From assembly GCA_937868205.1 (NCBI GenBank), contig CALMMC010000075.1:1-29925 (forward strand): a stretch of 29,925 bases of DNA. The letters run 5' to 3'. Source of the stretch: JAAZPG01 sp012797375 (GTDB taxonomy: Bacteria; Acidobacteriota; Aminicenantia; Aminicenantales; UBA4085). Shown one piece after another: positions 14,677-22,117 of this stretch. The notes under the pieces were generated by a model. That model worked only from the letters and a program-made list of their open reading frames with translations, searched no databases and was not told where the DNA came from. Every line of letters begins with the position of its first letter. Positions within the stretch are counted from its first letter, which is position 1. The translations under genes and the position numbers were made by a program.

Positions 14677-15726
14677 ATGAGAAAGAGCTTTTGGACGAGG
14701 GGACTATGCGGATTGATGTTTTTCTTCGGTTTTGGATGCTTGATGTATCCCCAGGATCTTCACCTCCTCAAACAGTGGAAGCATAAAGCCGATTTCGGCG
14801 GAGAAATCTACCGGTCTCTATTGGACGAACAAGATAATCTCATCTTGGTCCATCGTCCCGGGATATCGATGGTCAACGAGAATCAATTCGTAACTTTTGC
14901 CCGATGGGGCCAAGGGCCCAATGAGATCAACGGCACTTACGGAATGTGCGAATACCATGGCGACCTGGCGGTGTTTATCCATAAAAACAAGATCAAACTC
15001 TTCCGAAGGAATAATAATCGTTACGATTATCATAGCCAGAAGTGGTTGAAATCCGACCCTGGCTCGTATTATCTCAAGGACGCGTTTTTCGCCGACAACC
15101 GGTTTTTCTTGGGGGGAATAATCATCTTGGAAAAGATGAAAAGCGTGCGCAAAGGGGCGTTGCTGCGGATCTATAACGACAAAACTGAAAAAATAGAAGG
15201 GGATTATTGCGGGATTCAATATCCCGAACCCTCTTGTTATCATGAAATCCGGAAACACTTCGCCGTTGACGGACGTTATGTATATTTCCTGTCCCAGCAC
15301 GAAATGAAGCTCTACGCGATCTCATTGGATCATATCGCCTCAACGAAAACCATCGAATTGAAGCGGCCCGATTTTTATGTTTCCATGCCCAAGGATTTTT
15401 TTCTCGTAAAAAACTATAAAGACGATCTTGAATTCTTTAAGGACATGGAGAGCTGGTATACATCCTTTTCCGCGGTCACCCGAATGGCCGTGCTTCAGGG
15501 CGGATATCTGGTGATTCAAGCGCGAACGTGCCAACCGCATCTAAAGAAATTCGCCCTGCTCTTTTACAATATCGGAAACAGTTTTTCCTTGGATAAGATT
15601 GTTTATCAAGACGGCTTGCTGCTGGCGGGGAAAGCCGATCTTCTGTATTGCGTCCACAAGGGAGATCCGATGGTCGATGAAGAAGCGAATCAGGTTATCA
15701 TCGATATCTTCCGGGTCGTTCAATAA
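14677..15726 (+). CDS. Secreted propeller-like protein B, paralogue of A
   Basis: 349 residues, exactly the length of the protein encoded at 13114. The start is ATG 14677, preceded by CGGAGGA. The signal segment is LCGLMFFFGFGC; a lipobox-like Cys is present but not canonical. Shared blocks with paralogue A: FARWGQGPNEIN, MCEYHGDLAVFIHKNKIKLF, TIELKRPDFYVSMPKDFFLV, then YLVIQARTCQ and LLYCVHKGDPMVDEEAN. These show an ancient duplication rather than a recent copy, because identity between blocks is only partial. It is the last gene of the island operon, followed by a hairpin. Function unknown. Confidence 0.7.
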   Translation: MRKSFWTRGLCGLMFFFGFGCLMYPQDLHLLKQWKHKADFGGEIYRSLLDEQDNLILVHRPGISMVNENQFVTFARWGQGPNEINGTYGMCEYHGDLAVFIHKNKIKLFRRNNNRYDYHSQKWLKSDPGSYYLKDAFFADNRFFLGGIIILEKMKSVRKGALLRIYNDKTEKIEGDYCGIQYPEPSCYHEIRKHFAVDGRYVYFLSQHEMKLYAISLDHIASTKTIELKRPDFYVSMPKDFFLVKNYKDDLEFFKDMESWYTSFSAVTRMAVLQGGYLVIQARTCQPHLKKFALLFYNIGNSFSLDKIVYQDGLLLAGKADLLYCVHKGDPMVDEEANQVIIDIFRVVQ

Positions 15727-15755
15727 AAGGATGACGCCATGTTCCTAAGTGAGAC

Positions 15756-15782
15756 AAGACGCTCCGAGCGGGCGTCTTTCAT
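15756..15782 (+). terminator. Hairpin ending the accessory island operon
   Basis: AAGACGC (15756-15762) and GCGTCTT (15772-15778) pair perfectly around a 9-base loop, about 30 bases after the propeller B stop. The T-run is short (within TCTTTCATT), so efficiency is uncertain. It separates the low-GC island from the efflux operon. Confidence 0.5.
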
Positions 15783-15946
15783 TCCATGGAGCCGTTGCTT
15801 TTCCCGATGTGCCGTGATATGAAAACAATGCTGAGAATGAGGGTCAAGCAAAAGAATTTCCAGTCGAATAGCAGCTTGAGAGGCTCGTTTTCTTGAAGCC
15901 GGGACGAAGGATTGCCAAGCTCGGCCGGACCATAAAGGGGGCGGAG

Positions 15947-17224
15947 ATGCGCCGTTTGAAAAAAGCATGGGGGGTCGTTCTTGTCCTGATCGCCCTGATC
16001 GCCGCGGGGTACGTCCTTTTCCTGAGAAAATCCCCGTCCGGATCCGGAAACGCTGGGGACGCACAACGGGTTTCAGGCCTCGCCCCGGCCGTTTCCGGAT
16101 CGCCGGGGGCCTCGGCCGAACCGGCGCCTCTCCCGGTCAAGGCCGTGACCGCGCGGCGCGGCGATTTGATCATCACGCTCAAATCCCCGGGCGAAGCCTA
16201 TACCGAGAGGAAAGCCGTCTTGCGGGCTGAGGTCGGGGGCTTGATCAAGAACCTTCCCGCCCGGGAAGGCCTTCGCGTCCGGAAAGGCGACGTCTTGGCC
16301 GAGATCGACGACGCCGAATACCGTCTGAACCTGGATAAGCTCGAGGCGCTGCGGTTGAAATATCTTTCGGAGCTTCACCTGGAAAAGCAGTTCGCCGTCG
16401 CCGACGATAACTCCGAGCCGGAAACTCAGGCCGGCCTGACGAAGGCACAAGAAGCCCATGAAGCGGCCTTGGCCGCCTTCCAAGAAGGAAAAATCACCTC
16501 GGCCGGCTTGGAAAAAGCCCGGAGGGACTATGAGCTGGCCCTCATCGCCGCCGGCCGGAAGAAAGAGGAAATCATCGCCACGACGAAGGGGCTGACCGGC
16601 GCGGAAATCGACGTCAAGACCGCCCGGCTGATCCTCGATAAAACCGTGATCCGGGCGCCTTTTTCCGGAATCCTGACCGACTTCAAGATTTCCCCGGGGG
16701 AACGAATCGAAAGCGGCCGGGAGATCTGCACGATCGTGGATCTCAGCCGGATGAAAGTCAGGGCCAGGGTGCTGGAGAGCGACATCGGAAAAATGATGCC
16801 CGGGCGCGGCGTCGATCTCCGGTTCAGCGCCTACCCGGGCCGCGCGTTCAAGGGCTTGGTCGAATCCGTCGGGCCGATCGTCGACGCCGAGGACAAAACC
16901 TGCCCCGTGTTCATCGCCGTGGAGGGATCGAGGGACGAGATCAAGCCCGGGATGCACGCCGAAGTCGAGATCGCGGCTGAAATCCACCGGGACCGCCTCC
17001 TCGTCCCGCAGGACGCCGTTCTCGTCCGGGGCGGCCGGAAGCTGGTGTTCGTCGTGGATCAGGGCTTGGCCAAGTGGCGTTACGTCGAGATCGGCCTGGA
17101 AAACGAGCACGACGCCGAAATCCTTCCCGGGACCGACGCCGTTTCGGGAATTTCCGAGGGCGACACGGTCATCGTCGAGGGGCATTTCACCCTGGCCCAT
17201 GACTCGAGAGTCGTCGTCCGGTAG
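15947..17224 (+). CDS. RND efflux periplasmic adaptor (membrane fusion protein)
   Basis: 425 residues with one N-terminal membrane helix (AWGVVLVLIALIAAGYVLF). A biotinyl-lipoyl hybrid half is in LRAEVGGLIKNLPAREGLRV and KGDVLAEIDDAEY. A charged alpha-helical hairpin (about residues 130-215) follows, then the second lipoyl half VIRAPFSGILTDFKISPGERI, a beta-barrel domain and a membrane-proximal end LVPQDAVLVRGGRKLVFVV. It links the inner-membrane pump to the outer-membrane channel. The frame opens earlier at a TTG, but ATG 15947, preceded by GGGGGCGGAG, fits the short N-terminus before the helix. It is the first gene of a four-gene efflux operon. The substrate is not evident. Confidence 0.92.
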   Translation: MRRLKKAWGVVLVLIALIAAGYVLFLRKSPSGSGNAGDAQRVSGLAPAVSGSPGASAEPAPLPVKAVTARRGDLIITLKSPGEAYTERKAVLRAEVGGLIKNLPAREGLRVRKGDVLAEIDDAEYRLNLDKLEALRLKYLSELHLEKQFAVADDNSEPETQAGLTKAQEAHEAALAAFQEGKITSAGLEKARRDYELALIAAGRKKEEIIATTKGLTGAEIDVKTARLILDKTVIRAPFSGILTDFKISPGERIESGREICTIVDLSRMKVRARVLESDIGKMMPGRGVDLRFSAYPGRAFKGLVESVGPIVDAEDKTCPVFIAVEGSRDEIKPGMHAEVEIAAEIHRDRLLVPQDAVLVRGGRKLVFVVDQGLAKWRYVEIGLENEHDAEILPGTDAVSGISEGDTVIVEGHFTLAHDSRVVVR

Positions 17225-17252
17225 ACCCGCTTTCAAACGAAGGGAAACCCCC

Positions 17253-18836
17253 ATGACGCGCTTCAACATCATCGGTTCCACGCCCGTCCGTTCGCGGCTC
17301 GCGGCCGCCGGTTTGCTTCTCCTGGCCTCGGTCATCGCTCCCGCTGCGCCCGGGCGGCGGGTTCCGGAGGAACGGACATTGAGCTTGACCCTCCGGCAAT
17401 GCCTCGACACGGCCCTCCGGGAGAACCTCGCTTTATCCATCGAGAGGTTGAACCCGGCCATGGACGCGCTCGCCCTCAAGGAGGTCCGGGAGAGGTACCT
17501 GCCGCAATTCGAGCTGACCTATCAAAACGGCGACACGAACACCCCCGGAACATGGGGCGTGGAAGGGTCGGACATCGCCAGCTCGTTCGATTCCGTGAAC
17601 CTCGGCCTGGTCCAGTCGTTCCCCTGGGGAACGTCCCTGAGCCTCGGCGTCTCGAGCGCCATGACCGACACGACGCGATCCTTTTCTCTCATCAATCCCT
17701 CGTATTTCAGCAGCGTCCGGCTCGACGTGAGGCAGCCGCTGCTGCGGGGATTCGGAGCCAAGGCGGCGAACCTCGAGGGGATCAAGGCCGCCCGGGCCGT
17801 GGAGATGGCCGACGCCTCCGTCCGGGCGGCGGCCGCGCAGACGGTGTTCGAAGTCGAGGCCGCTTACTGGAACCTGGTCCTGGCCCGGGAAAACCTCAAG
17901 GTCCAGGAATCGTCGCTTGGGGCGAGCCGGCAGATCCTGGACCGGAACCGGGAAGCGGCCCGGATCGGAACGGAATCGGGAATCGGGGTCCTCAACGCCG
18001 AAACCGAGGTCGCCCGCTATGAGGATGCCGTTCTCGCGGCTTCCCGGGCCGTTCAAAGCCAGGAAGACCTCTTGAGAAAGCTCCTGCGTCTTCCGGCCGG
18101 AGGGGAAGCGGGGATCATCCCCCTGGATCGGCCGGAGATCGAGATCCGGGAGGTTTCGGCCGCGGACGTCCTGCGGGCAGCCCTGGCGAACCGGCCGGAA
18201 ATGGACATCGCGCGGCGCCGGATCGATAACAGCCGGAGCGATGTCGACTATTTCCGGAATCAGTCCCTGCCCAAGGTCGACCTCAATTTTTCCTTCTGGA
18301 GTCCCGGCATCTCCGGCGTCCGGTACGTCTACCAGGACGACAATCCGTTGAGCGGCGTCGTGATCGGCCGGATCGCCGGCGGCCGGGGCGAATCCTTCTC
18401 CGACATCCTCAAGGGGAAATACCCCAATTGGAGCGTGTCCGTGAAGCTGGAGGTGCCGATCGCCTCGTTTCTTTCGCGGACCGGCCTGGCCCGGGCGCGG
18501 GTGGCCGGCGAACAAGATGAGCTCCGGCTCGAAAAGCAGAAGAGCGACATCGAATTCGAAGTCCAGGACGTCGTCCGGGAATTGGAAGCCAAGGCCCGGA
18601 TGATCGCCTCCTCCGCCCGGTACCGGGAGCTGACGGAAAAACGGGTCGCTTCCGAGACGCAGCGCTACCAGCAAGGCCTCGTCGGAAGCGAATGGCTGTT
18701 CAATTACCGGCGGGAGCTGGCCAACGCCAAGTCCGCTGAAATCCAGGCGGTCATCGAATACAAGATCGCCCTGGCCCGCCTCGACCGGATCACGGGCGCG
18801 CCGCCGGCGGCGGGCCGGGAACGGAATCCCTCATGA
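17253..18836 (+). CDS. TolC-family outer-membrane efflux protein
   Basis: 527 residues with a signal peptide (LAAAGLLLLASVIAPAAPG). It has the twofold repeat of outer-membrane efflux proteins: LTLRQCLDTALRENLALSIE with the downstream helix and VEAAYWNLVLARENLKV in the first repeat, then ALANRPEMDIARRRIDNSRS and the DVVRELEAKARMIASSARY helix in the second. The barrel strands are in the glycine/serine-rich segments between. I chose ATG 17253, with AAGGGA upstream. It trails the adaptor by 28 bases and overlaps the first RND gene by 4. It forms the outer-membrane exit duct of the pump. Confidence 0.92.
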   Translation: MTRFNIIGSTPVRSRLAAAGLLLLASVIAPAAPGRRVPEERTLSLTLRQCLDTALRENLALSIERLNPAMDALALKEVRERYLPQFELTYQNGDTNTPGTWGVEGSDIASSFDSVNLGLVQSFPWGTSLSLGVSSAMTDTTRSFSLINPSYFSSVRLDVRQPLLRGFGAKAANLEGIKAARAVEMADASVRAAAAQTVFEVEAAYWNLVLARENLKVQESSLGASRQILDRNREAARIGTESGIGVLNAETEVARYEDAVLAASRAVQSQEDLLRKLLRLPAGGEAGIIPLDRPEIEIREVSAADVLRAALANRPEMDIARRRIDNSRSDVDYFRNQSLPKVDLNFSFWSPGISGVRYVYQDDNPLSGVVIGRIAGGRGESFSDILKGKYPNWSVSVKLEVPIASFLSRTGLARARVAGEQDELRLEKQKSDIEFEVQDVVRELEAKARMIASSARYRELTEKRVASETQRYQQGLVGSEWLFNYRRELANAKSAEIQAVIEYKIALARLDRITGAPPAAGRERNPS

Positions 18837-21800
18837 AGCTCGCTCGCTTCGCCGTCGAGCGCCCGGTGACGGTGTCGATGTTTTTTCTGGGCGTCATTCT
18901 CCTGGGATTCGTCTCCCTCCGGGAGCTGAGCGTCGACCTCCTGCCGGACATCCGCTATCCGCGGCTGGCCGTCGTGACCGCCTATGCCGGCGCAGCCCCC
19001 GAGGAGATGGAAACCCTGGTGACGGCCGCCCTGGAATCGGCCGTCAGCCGCGTCCCCGGCCTCCGGCGGGTCGAATCCGTCTCCAAGGAGGGGCTCTCCC
19101 ATCTCAGCCTCGAGTTCGATTGGGGCACGAACATGGATTTCGCGATGCTCCATGTCCGGGAACAGCTGGACGCGGCCCGCGACGGGCTTCCCGAGGGCGT
19201 CGAGGATCCAAGGATCGTCACCCTCGATCCCCAGAGCAAGCCGATCATGACCCTGGTCCTGACGGGCGATCGCGGCCTTCTCGAGCTCAAGGAGATCGCC
19301 GAGGACTTGATCAAGCCCCGGCTCGAACAAGTCGAGGGGATCGGCTCGGCCGAGGTCACGGGAGGCGTCGAGCGCGAAATCGCGGTCGAGGCCGATCCCG
19401 CCAAGCTCGCCCTGTACGGGCTGACGATCGCGGAGATCGCCGGCCGGATCGACGCCTTCAACCGGAACCTGCAAGGCGGGATGATCCGCAAGGGGGCCTT
19501 CAAATACACGCTCCGGGTGGTCGGCGAATTCGAAACGACCGATGAAATCGCCGACATCAGTCTCCGGGTCACGAAAAGCGGCGGGGTCATCCGCCTCGGG
19601 GACGTGGCCGCCGTCCGGGACGTCCTCAAGGAGCGGCAGGGGATCACCCGGTGGAACGGGGAGGAGAGCATCGGCCTCCAAGTCCGGAAGGAAGCCGGGG
19701 CCAACACGGTCAAGGCGACGAGGGCCGCCCGGAAGGTCTTGAGGGAGATCCGGAAGGAAAACCCGGGGATCGGAATCCAGGTCGCCGCCGAGCAGGCCGG
19801 CTTCATCGAAACGGCGATCGGCGCGGTTAAAAATGAAATCCTCCAGGGCGCCCTGCTGGCTTTTCTCATCCTCTTCCTTTTCCTTCAGGAATGGAAAACG
19901 CCGCTCATCATCGATACCGTCATCCCGATCTCGGTCATCGGGACGTTCAGCTTGATGCATTTCAGCGGCCTCACCCTCAATCTCATGTCGCTCGGCGGCC
20001 TGGCCTTGGGGGTGGGCATGCTCGACGACTGCGCGGTCGTCGTTTCGGAAAACATCTTCCGCCACCGGGCCCTCGGCCGGAGCCTCAAGGAGGCGGCCGT
20101 GACCGGAACGGCGGAAGTCGGCGGGGCGGTCGTCTCGACCGCCTTGACGACGATGGTCGTCTTTCTGCCCGTCGTCTACGTGCGCGGGCCGGCCGGCCAG
20201 TTGTTCAAGGACACCGCCTTGACCGTCACGTACGCCTTGAGCGCGTCGCTTCTCGTTTCCTTGACCTTGATCGGGATGCTCCAGTCCCGGAGGTTCGCCC
20301 CGGCCGAGTCCGGGGAGGGACGCCCTTGGTCTTGGCGGCGGGGGCTGCCGTCCGTCCAAGGCACAAACCGGGGGAACGCGGTTCTTCGGCCGCTGCGGGC
20401 CTTGCGGCGGCTGATGTACGCGGCCGTCAAGGGGATCGGTTTCGTCTTGAACGGCCTGGCGACATTCGCCGGCCGGGGGCTGAAGCTGGCCCTTCATTTC
20501 CTCGGCCTTCCTTTCCGGCCGGTTCTCCGGGCCGTCTTCGGCGGATTCAACGCCGCCTACGGACGGTTCCGCCGGTTCAACGACCGGGCCCTGGTCTGGT
20601 GCCTCGACCACAAGGTTCGGACCTTGGCCGCGACGCTTCTCCTTTTCGGAGCGGCGTTTCTCTTCGGATCGTCTTTGCGCCGGGAGCTGATGCCCCCGCT
20701 CCAGACCAAGGCGTTCGAGATCGTTCTGAGAACGCCGGTCGATTATTCGCTCGAGCAGACCGCGGCCATGGCCGGAATGATCGAAAACCGGCTGGGCCGG
20801 GAGCCGGCCGTCGTTTCGGTGATGTCGCAGATCGGCATCGTGTCCGGATTGGAAGCCGCCGACCCGGACGTTTCGCTGAATTCGGCCCGGATCCATGTCG
20901 AGCTCGACGAGCCCGGGCGCGTCGAGGGAGTCCTCGAAGTCCTCCGCGGGATCATGGCCCGATACCCCGACCTCGGCTATTCCGTGGCCAAGGATCAATC
21001 GCTCCTCGGAGAATTCTTGGCCTTGGGGACGGCCGAGATCGGCCTTCGGATCAAGGGAAACGACCTCGAACGGCTGAAAGCGATCGCCGGGACCTTGACC
21101 GCCCGCCTTCGGGCGATTCCGGGGCTGGCCGACGTGAGCACGAATCTCGGCGAGGGCAAGCCCGAGTTCAGGATGTCGGTCCGCAAGGACGCTCTCCGCA
21201 AATACGCCGGCTTCTCGCCGGCCGACCTCGGCGGTTTCCTGGTCGACGCGGTCAACGGCCGGATCGCCACCCAGTACAACGAGTTGGAAAAAAAGTTCGA
21301 TGTCCGCGTCCGGGCCGAAGGAGCCGCCCGCCGCAACATCGAGGCGCTTCTGGCCGAGCCGTATCTCCACGAGCGGAGGCTCATCCCGCTGCGCGAGCTC
21401 GTCGATTACGAGATCGTCCGCGGCCCGAAGGAAATCCGGCGGGAGAACCAGCAGAGGGAGGTCCTGGTGACCGCCGGCCTGACGAACGCCAAGCTCAGCG
21501 AGGTCATCCCGAACATCGAGCGGGAAATCGGGGCCCTCGACCTTCCTTCCGGGTACCGCGTCGTCTTCAGCGGCGAGCGCGAGGAAATGTCCCGGTCCTT
21601 CCGGAGCCTTCTGTTCGCCCTCGTCCTGGCCGTCCTTTTAACTTATATGATCATGGCCGCCCAATTCGAGTCGTTCCTTCATCCTTTCCTCATCATGATC
21701 ACGATCCCGATGGGCGCGGCCGGAGCCTTGTTCGCCTTGGGAGTCGCGGGCCAGACGATCAACGTCATCTCGGTCATCGGGATGGTCGTCCTGGTCGGGC

Positions 21801-22117
21801 TCGTCGTCGACAACGCCATCGTCAAGATCGATTGCACCCGGCAACTACGCCGGGCCGGGGCGGGATTGCGGGAAGCGGTCGTCGAGTCCAGCCGGACCCG
21901 CCTGCGGCCCATCCTGATGTCCACCTTGAGCACGCTCTTCGGCCTCGTCCCCATGGCCCTCGGCTTGGAAGCCGGGGCCGAGATGATGCGGCCGCTGGCG
22001 ATCACGGTCATCGGGGGGCTGACGGTTTCGACGTTCTTGACGCTGATCCTCATCCCGGTCCTCTATGAGGCGGTCGAGGCCCGGAAGGAAAGGAAAGGGA
22101 GCCGAGGGATCGCGTGA
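18833..22117 (+). CDS. RND efflux permease 1
   Basis: Inner-membrane proton-driven exporter of 1094 residues, hydrophobe/amphiphile family. It starts at an ATG overlapping the tolC-like stop. Seen: the N-terminal helix, DLLPDIRYPRLAVVTAYAGA, the TM2-6 block around residues 335-480 and the second-half TM block with MVVLVGLVVDNAIVKIDC. The TM4 proton-relay segment reads GMLDDCAVVVSEN, keeping one family aspartate (Asp399) but with Asp398 and Cys400 in place of the usual V and N/D. A stretch of about 100 residues (485-580) between the halves, rich in basic and hydrophobic residues, makes it longer than its partner. It likely pairs with permease 2. Confidence 0.93.
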   Translation: MKLARFAVERPVTVSMFFLGVILLGFVSLRELSVDLLPDIRYPRLAVVTAYAGAAPEEMETLVTAALESAVSRVPGLRRVESVSKEGLSHLSLEFDWGTNMDFAMLHVREQLDAARDGLPEGVEDPRIVTLDPQSKPIMTLVLTGDRGLLELKEIAEDLIKPRLEQVEGIGSAEVTGGVEREIAVEADPAKLALYGLTIAEIAGRIDAFNRNLQGGMIRKGAFKYTLRVVGEFETTDEIADISLRVTKSGGVIRLGDVAAVRDVLKERQGITRWNGEESIGLQVRKEAGANTVKATRAARKVLREIRKENPGIGIQVAAEQAGFIETAIGAVKNEILQGALLAFLILFLFLQEWKTPLIIDTVIPISVIGTFSLMHFSGLTLNLMSLGGLALGVGMLDDCAVVVSENIFRHRALGRSLKEAAVTGTAEVGGAVVSTALTTMVVFLPVVYVRGPAGQLFKDTALTVTYALSASLLVSLTLIGMLQSRRFAPAESGEGRPWSWRRGLPSVQGTNRGNAVLRPLRALRRLMYAAVKGIGFVLNGLATFAGRGLKLALHFLGLPFRPVLRAVFGGFNAAYGRFRRFNDRALVWCLDHKVRTLAATLLLFGAAFLFGSSLRRELMPPLQTKAFEIVLRTPVDYSLEQTAAMAGMIENRLGREPAVVSVMSQIGIVSGLEAADPDVSLNSARIHVELDEPGRVEGVLEVLRGIMARYPDLGYSVAKDQSLLGEFLALGTAEIGLRIKGNDLERLKAIAGTLTARLRAIPGLADVSTNLGEGKPEFRMSVRKDALRKYAGFSPADLGGFLVDAVNGRIATQYNELEKKFDVRVRAEGAARRNIEALLAEPYLHERRLIPLRELVDYEIVRGPKEIRRENQQREVLVTAGLTNAKLSEVIPNIEREIGALDLPSGYRVVFSGEREEMSRSFRSLLFALVLAVLLTYMIMAAQFESFLHPFLIMITIPMGAAGALFALGVAGQTINVISVIGMVVLVGLVVDNAIVKIDCTRQLRRAGAGLREAVVESSRTRLRPILMSTLSTLFGLVPMALGLEAGAEMMRPLAITVIGGLTVSTFLTLILIPVLYEAVEARKERKGSRGIA

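Noticed and set aside
18704..21370. 888-residue open frame antisense to the TolC-like and RND genes
   Set aside because: Composition artefact of GC-rich coding DNA. It has no motifs, and the opposite strand holds clear TolC and RND genes.
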